Part shown: one piece after another, positions 18,297 through 26,283 of the stretch
How the letters are laid out: each line of letters starts with the position of its first letter
Position numbering within the stretch: the stretch's first letter is position 1
Source of the DNA: Crocinitomicaceae bacterium
GTDB taxonomy: Bacteria > Bacteroidota > Bacteroidia > Flavobacteriales_D > Crocinitomicaceae
Direction: 5' to 3'
NCBI GenBank assembly: GCA_024643725.1
Contig: JAHEMJ010000014.1
Span: 62,001-126,000 of the forward strand
Length of the DNA: 64,000 nucleotides
Notes under the pieces: model-generated
Databases searched by the model: none
What the model was told of the DNA's origin: nothing
Seen by the model: only the letters and a program-made list of their open reading frames with translations
Translations under genes and position numbers: made by a program

Positions 18297-18809
18297 CTAC
18301 TTCTTCTCCCGATCATTCACAATCAAATAGCGTGCACTGAGGAAAATGGTATTCGTATCGAAGGAACCATAGTTGCGGTTGGAGGGATAAAGAAAATGGT
18401 AGCCGGTTTGAATGTGGAATTGGAGAATTTTGATGCCGATGGTCGGACAAATGCCCACACGGTATTGGTCGAAGTTGGTGCGCATGCAGAGGTTCATTCC
18501 GTAAGTGAGTCCGAGGGTATTTTCTTTGTGCCAGAATCCGAGGTCGTAGCCTAAAATTGGGTTAAAATGGTAGAAATCGTAGGAGTAATTGACACCCATA
18601 TGTAGTGCGTTGGTCGTTGATGCGAGTAGTTTTTCAGAACGTCTCCATTGGCGTTCGATACCGATTTCTCCAGCGTAAAAGCGTCCACTTTGAATGCCAA
18701 TGTAGGGTCCAGATTTCACCACTTTCTTTGGTTCTTTGCGGTCTAGGAGTCCTTGTGCACTGAGCTGCTGTGCAAAAAGGATAAAAAGAAAAAGTTTAAG
18801 GATTTTCAT
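18297..18809 (-). CDS. Exported protein, probable small outer-membrane beta-barrel
   Basis: A 170-residue protein from the ATG at 18809, chosen because it starts a signal peptide (MKILKLFLFILFAQQLSAQ). The mature part alternates hydrophobic and polar residues with many aromatics and glycines (GPYIGIQSGRFYAGEIGIERQW, HMGVNYSYDFYHFNPILGYDLGF, VGICPTIGIKILQFHIQTGYHF), the pattern of an 8-stranded outer-membrane barrel. No known family was recognised. The start overlaps the 3' end of the CvpA-family gene by 14 nt, indicating co-transcription. Confidence 0.7.
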   Translation of the reverse strand: MKILKLFLFILFAQQLSAQGLLDRKEPKKVVKSGPYIGIQSGRFYAGEIGIERQWRRSEKLLASTTNALHMGVNYSYDFYHFNPILGYDLGFWHKENTLGLTYGMNLCMRTNFDQYRVGICPTIGIKILQFHIQTGYHFLYPSNRNYGSFDTNTIFLSARYLIVNDREKK

Positions 18810-19332
18810 GTTTCGGTGGATTAATTTGTGTTTCGTAAAAATGAAAGAGTGCACTGGATCCAACTCCGGGAATAGATCCATGTAAAACCGTTGTCATCGC
18901 GGGAAGAATAAGCGAATGTTGCTTCGTTTCTTTGGAAATAATGCTCTCCTTTTGGTCAAAGGAAATCAACATCAGCAGGAGACTTCCTACGAAATAGGTC
19001 CACTGAAGTAGTCCCAATAAGGCTCCAGCCAAACTATTCAAAATAGAGAGTTTCGCTAACTTGATGACACTTTCTAGGACCTTGCCTCCAAAGTAAATTC
19101 CAGCGCCAACGACCAAAAATAAACTCAAAAATGTCACCGGAGCAATGTAGCTGCTTTTCCATGCAAAGTGCTCTTTCCCATAGCTGACAATGAGGTCTGT
19201 GAAATGAAAAGCGGCGTACAATCCGACCACCACAGCAAGCAGGAGAAACAAGGACATGATGAATCCACGTTTGTATCCCTTGTAAGCACCGTAAATGAGT
19301 GGCATCAGAATGATGAGGTCCAAAATTTCCAT
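18796..19332 (-). CDS. CvpA family inner-membrane protein
   Basis: A 178-residue protein with four hydrophobic helices, starting MEILDLIILMPLIYGAYKGYKRGF. The short first helix followed by the GAYKGYKRGF loop and the LAGALLGLLQWTYFVGSLLL segment fit the CvpA/colicin V production family (Bacteroidota members often sit beside housekeeping genes). E. coli CvpA is needed for colicin V secretion and envelope robustness; the molecular role is unclear. I prefer the ATG at 19332 over the longer frame from 19392, whose extra 20 residues do not fit the family. It is divergent from tadA. Confidence 0.82.
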   Translation of the reverse strand: MEILDLIILMPLIYGAYKGYKRGFIMSLFLLLAVVVGLYAAFHFTDLIVSYGKEHFAWKSSYIAPVTFLSLFLVVGAGIYFGGKVLESVIKLAKLSILNSLAGALLGLLQWTYFVGSLLLMLISFDQKESIISKETKQHSLILPAMTTVLHGSIPGVGSSALFHFYETQINPPKHENP

Positions 19333-19431
19333 GTTCGAATCTAAAAAGAAGGGCGCTTGGAATAACAGAAAGCTCAAAATTCTTCTAAACATTCGCTTGT
19401 GGGTTAAAGAGATTGTTACTAATCTTGTGCT

Positions 19432-19875
19432 ATGCTAGATCCGTTTAACGACCAATATTTCATGAAGCAGGCTTATTTGGAAGCTCAAAAAGCCTTTGAC
19501 CAGGACGAAGTTCCTGTGGGAGCTGTCATCGTCTGTAAAAATCAAATCATTGCACGCGGTCACAACCTAACGGAGAAGCTAACGGATGTTACGGCACATG
19601 CGGAGATTCAGGCAATTACCGCAGCCTCTCAATATTTGGGGGCAAAATACTTGAAGGAATGTGCCTTGTATGTCACGCTAGAGCCTTGTTGCATGTGTGC
19701 GGGAGCACTTTATTGGTCGCAAATTGATAAAGTGGTGTTTGGCGCACGGGACGATCGTCGCGGTGCCGGATTGCAAGAAAAATCCTTGTATCATCCAGCA
19801 ACCTTGGTGACGAATGGCATCATGGAAGCGGAATGTCAACAATTGCTCAAAGATTTCTTTGCCCGTAAGCGTTAA
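19432..19875 (+). CDS. tadA: tRNA-specific adenosine deaminase
   Basis: A 147-residue member of the cytidine/deoxycytidylate deaminase fold. The zinc site and catalytic residues are His56 and Glu58 in TAHAEIQAI and Cys86/Cys89 in LEPCCMCAGA, the HAE...PCxxC pattern. EVPVGAVIV near the N-terminus and the FGARDDRRGAG stretch after the metal site are typical of TadA, which converts A34 to inosine in the tRNA-Arg(ACG) anticodon. Other nucleoside deaminases share the core, but length and flanking motifs favour TadA. It is convergent with recO without any spacer. Confidence 0.9.
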   Translation: MLDPFNDQYFMKQAYLEAQKAFDQDEVPVGAVIVCKNQIIARGHNLTEKLTDVTAHAEIQAITAASQYLGAKYLKECALYVTLEPCCMCAGALYWSQIDKVVFGARDDRRGAGLQEKSLYHPATLVTNGIMEAECQQLLKDFFARKR

Positions 19876-20571
19876 TCACGCATAGAGCGTATCTCGAATC
19901 ACTTCCAAGGTCACTTTTAAACTGAAATTCGGCAGGTGTAGTTCCGCGTATTTCACGAGGACATCCAAGCCTTTTCGGACCACTTCTCGGGGATATGATT
20001 CGTTGTTTTCCTTCAAAAACTGATCTTTCAAAAAAGCAATGACCGTGGGATCTTGGACATATAACGCGCCACTAGGCGTATTCGTAAATGTTCCACGTTC
20101 GATATCGAACGCACTCGCGTTCTCTTCATCGAATAAAGGCGCGTACCCGAGAAATTGCATGTATTGCGCCAAGAACTGTGTGGGAAACAGAAAGTCATCC
20201 ATACGCGTTTCCAAATCGATGAGTTGCGCTTGCACGTAATCGAAGAGGGAAGGATCTGGACCTTGTTGCTTGATGGTTTGTTTCAGGACATCCGCCATGA
20301 AAAAAACGAGCATCACTTTTTGCGGCTGAGTGTAGAGGTGGGAAGGCGTCCAGGCATAATCCATGCTTTGAATAATGCCTAGGTCGCTTTCCGGTCTTTT
20401 ATAATAGCTTAGCTCGTATAAGCCAAGTTGATTTAAGGACTTGCTTTTTTTCTTGACCCCTTTGAAAATGAAGCTTGAATAGCCTTTTTCGAGGGTGTAA
20501 AAGTTCAAAATGCTGCTGCTTTCCGAATAATGATGTTTGTCAATTAAAATACCAAGTTCCTTCGATTTCAC
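19876..20571 (-). CDS. recO: DNA repair protein RecO
   Basis: A 231-residue protein with the RecO arrangement: N-terminal OB-fold (LGILIDKHHYSESSSILNFYTLEKG, FIFKGVKKKSKSLNQLGLYEL) and a C-terminal helical domain (FLFPTQFLAQYMQFLGYAPLF). RecO anneals SSB-coated strands and helps RecR load RecA in the RecFOR pathway. The zinc-binding cysteines of many RecO proteins are absent, as I recall for other Bacteroidota. It starts with GTG at 20571, and that G is shared with the TAG stop of the TonB-dependent receptor gene (TAGTG junction), implying coupled translation. Confidence 0.9.
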   Translation of the reverse strand: MKSKELGILIDKHHYSESSSILNFYTLEKGYSSFIFKGVKKKSKSLNQLGLYELSYYKRPESDLGIIQSMDYAWTPSHLYTQPQKVMLVFFMADVLKQTIKQQGPDPSLFDYVQAQLIDLETRMDDFLFPTQFLAQYMQFLGYAPLFDEENASAFDIERGTFTNTPSGALYVQDPTVIAFLKDQFLKENNESYPREVVRKGLDVLVKYAELHLPNFSLKVTLEVIRDTLYA

Positions 20572-23012
20572 TATTTTTTCGCCGCTTTAAAGTCTATTTT
20601 GTAGTAGAAAATAGGCAAGAATCCAAGCTGCGTATTTTGGCTATACGGTTGGTAATTTGGATTCGCAATATCTTGTGGTAAAATCGCTGGATTGTACGTT
20701 AAACTCAATAGGTTTCGCGTGTTTAATAAATTCACCAAGTCCAAACCAATTTCGTGTGTTACGCGATCCGCATTTTTTCTCCAACTGATTTTTAAGTCCA
20801 TTCGGAAATAATCTTTGAATTTGAAGTCATTGAAAGCGCTATCCAAGAACAAAATTTCTTTTGCTGCATTTGTCGCTGCAACGTCTACAAGTCCATAGCG
20901 TTTTCCACCTGCTCTTGTAACTTTGAATCCAATGCCAATCGTATTTTTCGCGTTGATTTTGAATTCTTTTCCAGCCAACAAGTTCACCACATAATTTCCA
21001 TTGTAGGATGTATTGCGAACAATGCCATCGCTTCCTTTGTATTTGGAATCGAAAACGGAACCAGTAAATAAGAAGAAGAAAGATTTATCGAAGTATTTCT
21101 GAACGGTTAATTCCAATCCATAGTTGTATCCAGTTCCTGTATTTTGCAAGGAATCTTGGAACAAACGAGAGAATCCAGATCCCACGTTGATCATAGAGAA
21201 TGATGACGGCGTCATCGACACAGGCACATTGTACAAGTGTTGGTAATACGCCTCTGTTTTGATGTTAAATCCTTTATTGAAAGATTTCTCATAACCAATT
21301 CCTGAGTGAATGCTTTTCGTGAATCCAAGGTGCATGTTGCTTGCTGGATTGTTTGGTTGATTTGGCATCACATGATACGCATATGTATAGTACGGTTGCG
21401 TTTGGCTGTGTAATCCTCCTCCGGCGAAAATCGCTTGGTTGCCTTTCATGCGGTATTTCCATCCGATGCGCGGCTCAAGTGGACTTAAGCTATTCGACAA
21501 AGTAAAATACTGTGCGTGAAGTCCAGCTGAGAAGTCCATGTTATCATTGATGCGCCATTTCCACTGCACAAAAGGTTGAATTAATGCCGCCGTTCCTTGG
21601 TAATCCCAACGCACTTGCCAAGAATTTTCGTTATCCAAGTTTGTCAAACAAGAATCTAAGAAATTCATGTTCATCACATCCAAAATAATCCCGGCTTTGA
21701 TTAAATGTTGCTTATTGATTTTGTGATTCACAGCCGTATAACTGGACAATTTACGAATCGTGTATTTGTATGCCATCATTGCATACAGCGTATCGAAATG
21801 GATGGTCTGCGTCAATGTGTCCACTGCGCGTCCTCTCAAATAATCATGATTGGTATGTTGTTCTTCTTGTGAAAAAGCCAAAGTCGAAGAAATATACGTT
21901 TTTTCACTCAGTGTTTTCTTGTAGTTCAATCCGGTTGTGAACATGGACGTACCAAAATATTGGTCGCGGTCTCCCTCGCCATAAAATTCTTGGGAGTATT
22001 CCTTTTTATCGGAAATCATAATAGCAATGTTACTTGCCCCACCGATGGCAAACAAGGAAAGCTGTCCACCGTTTTTCAATTGCCAGTTAAACTTAAAGGC
22101 GCCATCTCCATAAACGGGAATAGCCGATGTTCCAATTTGAATTCCCAAGGTCTGAAATAAAGACAAGGTGGAATAACGACCCATGGCCAAAAACGATGAT
22201 TTCCCATTTTTCGATAAGGGTCCTTCTGCCAAAAACTCCGTTCCAAGAAAACCAAATTGTCCGGTGAACTCATGTTGTTTGTTGTTTCCGTTTCTCAGTT
22301 TCAAGTCGAATACACCAGAAGTACTGTTTCCATATTCCGCAGGAAAGGCACTCATGAAGAAGTCGGAGTTTCCAAGTATTTTATTGTTGATAATGGAAAC
22401 GGGACCACCTGAACTTCCGGCAATCGCAAAGTGATTAGGATTTGGAATGTCAATTCCTTCCACGCGATAAATCACACCAAGAGGCGAGTTTCCACGCACC
22501 ACGATATCGTTTCGTGAATCATCGGCGCCGTTTACACCCGCGAAATTGGAAGCCATGCGGGCGGGATCCATGCGGGAACCTGGATAGCGGTTTGTTTCTG
22601 CCACACTGAATTGTTGAGCGGAAAGCAAGGCCATTTCGTTGATGACTTCGCCACGTTTTTTTGTCACCACTTTCACCTCTCCTTTATCCGATATTTTTTC
22701 TTGTAACGGAATTTGAAGAATTAATTCGCGACCGGAACTTACCTCAATGGTCATGGCTTTGCTATCATAGAATGCATAACTTGCGGTTAATTCATATTTT
22801 CCAACTGGAACTTTGGTAATTTCCCAGGTTCCTTCAGGCGTTGATAAAGCGCGGTATTGTTTGCCATCGTTTACTTCGATGGAAATTTTTACAGCATTTA
22901 ATGGGAAATTTGTTTCACTGTCGAACACTTTTCCGCGTACGGTTTGCGTCGGTGTTTGTGCAAATAATTGCACGACAGGTAAGCAAAGAAATAAGAGTAA
23001 TAATGATCTCAT
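20571..23012 (-). CDS. TonB-dependent outer-membrane receptor with carboxypeptidase-regulatory-like domain
   Basis: An 813-residue outer-membrane transporter. A signal peptide (MRSLLLLFLCLPVVQLFAQ) is followed by a carboxypeptidase-regulatory-like domain (residues ~24-105: VRGKVFDSETNFPLNAVKIS, VPVGKYELTASY), a plug domain (NDIVVRGNSPLGVIYRVEGI) and a long beta-barrel. Such receptors import large or scarce ligands using TonB energy. No SusD-like lipoprotein is adjacent, so this is not a standard polysaccharide-utilisation pair; the ligand is unknown. It lies directly upstream of recO and shares a base with it, an odd pairing that may reflect simple compaction. Confidence 0.9.
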   Translation of the reverse strand: MRSLLLLFLCLPVVQLFAQTPTQTVRGKVFDSETNFPLNAVKISIEVNDGKQYRALSTPEGTWEITKVPVGKYELTASYAFYDSKAMTIEVSSGRELILQIPLQEKISDKGEVKVVTKKRGEVINEMALLSAQQFSVAETNRYPGSRMDPARMASNFAGVNGADDSRNDIVVRGNSPLGVIYRVEGIDIPNPNHFAIAGSSGGPVSIINNKILGNSDFFMSAFPAEYGNSTSGVFDLKLRNGNNKQHEFTGQFGFLGTEFLAEGPLSKNGKSSFLAMGRYSTLSLFQTLGIQIGTSAIPVYGDGAFKFNWQLKNGGQLSLFAIGGASNIAIMISDKKEYSQEFYGEGDRDQYFGTSMFTTGLNYKKTLSEKTYISSTLAFSQEEQHTNHDYLRGRAVDTLTQTIHFDTLYAMMAYKYTIRKLSSYTAVNHKINKQHLIKAGIILDVMNMNFLDSCLTNLDNENSWQVRWDYQGTAALIQPFVQWKWRINDNMDFSAGLHAQYFTLSNSLSPLEPRIGWKYRMKGNQAIFAGGGLHSQTQPYYTYAYHVMPNQPNNPASNMHLGFTKSIHSGIGYEKSFNKGFNIKTEAYYQHLYNVPVSMTPSSFSMINVGSGFSRLFQDSLQNTGTGYNYGLELTVQKYFDKSFFFLFTGSVFDSKYKGSDGIVRNTSYNGNYVVNLLAGKEFKINAKNTIGIGFKVTRAGGKRYGLVDVAATNAAKEILFLDSAFNDFKFKDYFRMDLKISWRKNADRVTHEIGLDLVNLLNTRNLLSLTYNPAILPQDIANPNYQPYSQNTQLGFLPIFYYKIDFKAAKK

Positions 23013-23031
23013 AAGTGTAGGTTTTAGGCAA

Positions 23032-23064
23032 CGAATATATTGTTTTTCTTGAAAATAGCGCCAA
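23032..23064 (-). promoter_or_regulatory. Promoter of the TonB-dependent receptor gene
   Basis: On the minus strand a TTTG-type -33 element (CAA on plus at 23062-23064) is followed after 22 nt by TATATTCG (23039-23032), a one-mismatch version of TAnnTTTG, 19 nt before the ATG. It forms part of a compact divergent control region shared with the thioredoxin gene. Confidence 0.4.
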
Positions 23065-23094
23065 AAAAAAAGATGTGAAACTTTTGCACGGTTT

Positions 23095-23125
23095 TTGGAA
23101 GAAGCGCCAATTATTGTTAATTTTA
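23095..23125 (+). promoter_or_regulatory. Promoter of the exported thioredoxin gene
   Basis: TTG at 23095-23097 within GTTTTTGG, 20-nt spacer, then TAATTTTA (23118-23125), a near match to TAnnTTTG. It ends 12 nt before the ATG at 23138, close to the canonical TTG-N19-TAnnTTTG layout. Confidence 0.45.
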
Positions 23126-23137
23126 AAGAAAAAAACC

Positions 23138-23617
23138 ATGAAAACGATTGCCTTATTATCCTTCATATTTCTAACTGGACTGAGTTCTTTTGCGCAAAAG
23201 GCGGCAAAAGAAGAATTAGTGTGGCACACAGATTTAAACAAAGCCATTGAAGTGGCGAACAAAGAAAACAAGCCAATGATGTTGTTCTTCACAGGATCTG
23301 ACTGGTGTGGATGGTGTATGAAACTTCAAAAAGAGGTCTTTACGCAAAGTGAATTTAAAAAATGGGCGCAAGATAATGTGGTATTAGTGGAAGTAGATTT
23401 CCCGAGAGCAAACATTCAAACGGAAGAAGTGAAAACGCAGAACCGTATGTTGCAACAGCAATTTGCTGTTCGAGGCTATCCTACATGCTGGTTCATTACG
23501 GCTGATAAATTAAAAGATGGAAAAGTAAACTTCACGCAATTGGGACAAAAAGGCTACGAAGCTGGAGGTCCAGTGAACTGGATCAACGGAGCGACAACAA
23601 TTATCAAACCGAATTAA
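23138..23617 (+). CDS. Exported thioredoxin-like protein
   Basis: A 159-residue protein with a signal peptide (MKTIALLSFIFLTGLSSFAQ) and a thioredoxin fold whose redox motif is CGWC (FFTGSDWCGWCMKLQKEVF). The cis-proline is in VRGYPTCWFIT. It resembles the thioredoxin_7 group of periplasmic disulphide reductants or foldases rather than cytoplasmic TrxA. The ATG at 23138 is chosen over an upstream in-frame ATG at 23075 because the signal peptide starts there. An oxidative-folding role for surface proteins, such as the cysteine-rich T9SS repeats in this window, is possible but not shown. Confidence 0.87.
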   Translation: MKTIALLSFIFLTGLSSFAQKAAKEELVWHTDLNKAIEVANKENKPMMLFFTGSDWCGWCMKLQKEVFTQSEFKKWAQDNVVLVEVDFPRANIQTEEVKTQNRMLQQQFAVRGYPTCWFITADKLKDGKVNFTQLGQKGYEAGGPVNWINGATTIIKPN

Positions 23618-24081
23618 TCTAGGTTCAACGAAGAAAATTCGTCGTATTGAAAACCCCTTGAAAGCAGAAACCTCATCAGTTTCTGCTTTTTTATTTGGGT
23701 ATTTTTTTCACTTGAAAGTTCACGGTTTTTGCGTTCAATCAAAGACTCCATGACTTGTTGATACTCTTCGTCTGAAATGAAGGCATAAATTCCTTCTTGA
23801 ATCAATTTGGCATCGATGCGTTTTTGATAGAGTCCCGCTTTAATTTTCTGTCTCCCCCATTTCTTGATGCGGAGTTTCCCTTGGACATACGCCTCAACGA
23901 AGCGTGTATCGTCTAAGAAACGATTTTCCTTTAAGTGTTTTACCACTTCTTGGGACAAGGATTCATCCGCACCCAATCGTTCTAATTTGGTTCGAACTTC
24001 TTGGGTACAGCGTTCCTGATAAGCACAAAAGGCTTCTAATTTAAAGATGATTTGCTCTTTTGAAAAAGCAGGCGGAATCAT
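23614..24081 (-). CDS. recX: Regulatory protein RecX
   Basis: A 155-residue protein with the RecX three-helix repeats: FKLEAFCAYQERCTQEVRTKL, VVKHLKENRFLDDTRFVEAYVQ and WGRQKIKAGLYQKRIDAKLI. RecX binds RecA filaments and restrains recombination and the SOS response. Its ATG shares one base with the rng stop (TAATG). Its 3' end overlaps the stop of the convergent thioredoxin gene by 4 nt and contains, in its codons for KNTQIKKQKLMRFLLSRG, a palindrome that works as a terminator for that gene. Confidence 0.92.
   Translation of the reverse strand: MIPPAFSKEQIIFKLEAFCAYQERCTQEVRTKLERLGADESLSQEVVKHLKENRFLDDTRFVEAYVQGKLRIKKWGRQKIKAGLYQKRIDAKLIQEGIYAFISDEEYQQVMESLIERKNRELSSEKNTQIKKQKLMRFLLSRGFQYDEFSSLNLD
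23661..23693 (+). terminator. Intrinsic terminator of the thioredoxin gene, embedded in recX
   Basis: Arm AAAGCAGAAAC (23661-23671), loop CTCATCA, arm GTTTCTGCTTT (23679-23689), followed by TTTATTT on the plus strand. It starts 44 nt after the thioredoxin stop and lies wholly within the recX coding sequence. On the minus strand the hairpin is followed by CAAGG rather than T residues, so it should not stop recX transcription. Confidence 0.8.
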
Positions 24082-25628
24082 TACAAGGTAATTTCCTCGT
24101 TGGATTTATTCACGAATGAATACTGCAACAAATGGTGAGCTGTCACACCACGAACCGGAATCCATTGCTTGTATTTAAAGAACCAACTCCATTGTTTACT
24201 AATCAATCCTTTTTTGAAGAAAGCCTCCAAATACGGGTGAACCAATAGTGTTACGCCTTTTTCCTTGCGGTCGTTTAACAAATAACTCAAGTTATTTTCA
24301 ATTTCTTCCGCAAACAAAATACTTGCTTGTACTTCTCCGCTTCCGTTACATGTTGGACATGTCTCGGACGTTTCGATGTCCGTTTCTGGACGAACGCGTT
24401 GACGTGTAATCTCGATGATGCCGAATTTCGAAGGTGGAATCATGTTGTGTTTTGCTCGGTCTGACTTCATGAATTCCTTCATTTTGTCGAATAAAACACG
24501 GTTGTTTTCCTTCTCGTGCATGTCGATAAAGTCCACACAAACAATTCCTCCCATGTCGCGCAATTGAAGTACGCGTGCAATTTCTTCTGCCGCTTCTAGG
24601 TTGGTTGCCAAGGCATTGGACTCTTGTCCGTCCGCCCCTTTACGGTTTCCACTGTTGACATCGATGACGTGCATGGCCTCCGTGTGTTCAATAATCAAGT
24701 ATCCACCACTAGGCAATGGAACTTTCTTTCCAAACAACGCTTTGATTTGTTTATTGATGGCAAAACGTTCGAAGATGTCAATTTTTCCTTCGTAATTGCG
24801 AACGATTTTCTCGCGTCCCGGAGCAATGGATGAAATGTATTCTTTCATCTCGGTAGCCAAGGCCGGATCGTTAACATGTATATTGGTAAAATCACCATTC
24901 AACAAATCACGTAGAATGGAGGTTGTGGTATTTAATTCACCAAGCACGCGTCTAGGAGGTTGCGCTCCTTTCAAATTCGCATGCATGCCACGCCATTTTT
25001 CCAACAAGTTTTGCAGGTCGTTTTCTAAGTCCGCAGTGGACTTATTTTCTGCAACAGTTCGAATAATAACGCCAAAATTCTTTGGTTTGATTCGGTCCAT
25101 AAGGTCCTTTAGACGGTCCTTTTCGGAAGAATCTTTGATTTTTTGACTAACAGATATTTTATCTGAAAAAGGTACAAGTACGAGGTAGCGTCCAGCAAGT
25201 GTAATTTCCGAACTCAAACGAGGTCCTTTCGTGGAAATTGGTTCCTTCGCCACTTGCACCAGAATTGGTTGGGACGAGGAAATAACGTTGCTAACTTTAC
25301 CGTCTTTCTGAATTTCTTTCTCTAACTTAAAGTACTGGAGGTCTGCGACATTTTGCTTTCCTTGAATGGATTCTTTCACGAATCGTGCAAGGGAATGATA
25401 CTGAGGACCTAAATCAAGGTAATGCAAAAATGCATCTTTCTCATATCCAACATCAACAAACGCAGCGTTTAAACTAGGAACAACACGACGTACTCTACCC
25501 AGATAAATGTCACCGACTGCAAAGTCTGAATTTCCACGATCTTCATGTAGTTCAATCAATTTGCCGTCTCGTAACAATGCGATCCAAATCCCATTTGACC
25601 TGGTATCGACAACGAGTTCTAGGTTCAC
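24081..25628 (-). CDS. rng: Ribonuclease E/G family endoribonuclease
   Basis: A 515-residue RNase G-type enzyme without the long RNase E C-terminal scaffold. It starts with GTG at 25628 (MNLELVVDTRSNGIWIALL). An S1 RNA-binding domain covers residues ~35-125 (VGDIYLGRVRRVVPSLNAAFVDVG). The catalytic DNase I-like core contains the Mg-binding aspartates in VIDVNSG and FIDMHEKENN, and the Zn-link is CPTCNGSG (residues ~433-440). It processes rRNA and mRNA. It is the first gene of rng-recX, with a TAATG junction to recX. Confidence 0.95.
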   Translation of the reverse strand: MNLELVVDTRSNGIWIALLRDGKLIELHEDRGNSDFAVGDIYLGRVRRVVPSLNAAFVDVGYEKDAFLHYLDLGPQYHSLARFVKESIQGKQNVADLQYFKLEKEIQKDGKVSNVISSSQPILVQVAKEPISTKGPRLSSEITLAGRYLVLVPFSDKISVSQKIKDSSEKDRLKDLMDRIKPKNFGVIIRTVAENKSTADLENDLQNLLEKWRGMHANLKGAQPPRRVLGELNTTTSILRDLLNGDFTNIHVNDPALATEMKEYISSIAPGREKIVRNYEGKIDIFERFAINKQIKALFGKKVPLPSGGYLIIEHTEAMHVIDVNSGNRKGADGQESNALATNLEAAEEIARVLQLRDMGGIVCVDFIDMHEKENNRVLFDKMKEFMKSDRAKHNMIPPSKFGIIEITRQRVRPETDIETSETCPTCNGSGEVQASILFAEEIENNLSYLLNDRKEKGVTLLVHPYLEAFFKKGLISKQWSWFFKYKQWIPVRGVTAHHLLQYSFVNKSNEEITL

Positions 25629-25709
25629 AATTAGAAGTTTACAGGATGAAACAATGAAAGCTCACTGAAAGAATCAATGAGCCCCCTTTTCTTCTCAAAT
25701 CAGAAGTGC

Positions 25710-25802
25710 TTACTTCTTCTTCTTGTGACGATTTTTTCTAAGACGTTTTTTACGCTTGTGCGTAGCCATTTTATGTCTTTTTCTTTTTTTACCGCTTGGC
25801 AT
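25710..25802 (-). CDS. Very small, extremely basic protein (possible ribosomal or ribosome-associated protein)
   Basis: An ORF of only 30 codons: MPSGKKRKRHK, then MATHKRKKRLRKNRHKKKK. Two thirds of residues are Lys, Arg or His, as in the basic tails of ribosomal proteins. I recall near-identical short ORFs annotated as hypothetical in many Bacteroidota, so it is probably conserved and real. A second in-frame ATG (residue 12) could give a 19-residue product. It lies between HU and rng on the same strand, just after the HU terminator, so it must have its own start of transcription. The Flavobacterium ribosome contains a phylum-specific protein (bL38); whether this is that protein I cannot tell. 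Confidence 0.7.
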   Translation of the reverse strand: MPSGKKRKRHKMATHKRKKRLRKNRHKKKK

Positions 25803-25830
25803 AATATATATTTTAGTGTTATTTGAATCT

Positions 25831-25864
25831 AAAAAAAATGCACCCCCTTCGAAAAGGGAGTGCA
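25831..25864 (-). terminator. Intrinsic terminator after the HU gene
   Basis: Read on the minus strand: TGCAC, then AAGGG-type pairing around a TTCG loop (plus-strand arms 25839-25849 and 25854-25864, one C-A mismatch), followed by eight T residues (plus-strand A run 25831-25838). It is a textbook Rho-independent terminator 31 nt beyond the HU stop. Confidence 0.85.
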
Positions 25865-25895
25865 AAGTTAAAATAAAATTTGAAATAACGAAATC

Positions 25896-26186
25896 TTATT
25901 TCACGCTTACTTTATTCTTTACTTCATCAATAAATACTTTTGATGGTTTGAAAGAAGGAATATTATGAGCTGGGATGATGATCGTCGTATTTTTAGAAAT
26001 GTTGCGACCTGTTTTTTGAGCACGCTCTTTCACAACGAAGCTACCAAATCCTCTTAAATAGACATTATTCCCTTTCGCTAACGATGCTTTGATAGAGTTC
26101 ATAAATGACTCAACCGCTCTAAGTGCTTCGTTTCTTTCTAATCCTGTTTCTTCTGCAATGTCTGCTACGATATCCGCTTTAGTCAT
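25896..26186 (-). CDS. HU-family DNA-binding protein
   Basis: A 96-residue nucleoid protein that bends DNA as a dimer. It shows the family order: MTKADIVADIAEETGL, NEALRAVESFMNSIKASLAKG, the VYLRGFGSFVVKERAQKTGRN saddle, then the DNA-contacting arm and PSFKPSKVFIDEVK. The usual RNPxTG arm motif is altered (RNISKNTTIIIPAHN), a variation common in Bacteroidota HU paralogues. The ATG at 26186 fits the family start; the longer frame from 26222 does not. A TACTTTTG -7 element lies 33 nt upstream. HU and IHF-like subunits cannot be separated here with certainty. Confidence 0.92.
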   Translation of the reverse strand: MTKADIVADIAEETGLERNEALRAVESFMNSIKASLAKGNNVYLRGFGSFVVKERAQKTGRNISKNTTIIIPAHNIPSFKPSKVFIDEVKNKVSVK

Positions 26187-26219
26187 ATTTCTTGATGTTA
26201 ATTGATTTTTAATGCGGTG

Positions 26220-26227
26220 CAAAAGTA
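26220..26227 (-). promoter_or_regulatory. -7 promoter element for the HU gene
   Basis: Minus-strand TACTTTTG, an exact TAnnTTTG match, giving a leader of roughly 25-30 nt to the ATG at 26186. It is divergent from mutY. Confidence 0.45.
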
Positions 26228-26283
26228 TATCACAGAAACTTTATATTGTTAATTTTCCTCTTTTTTTTCTCAAAAAATTTCAA

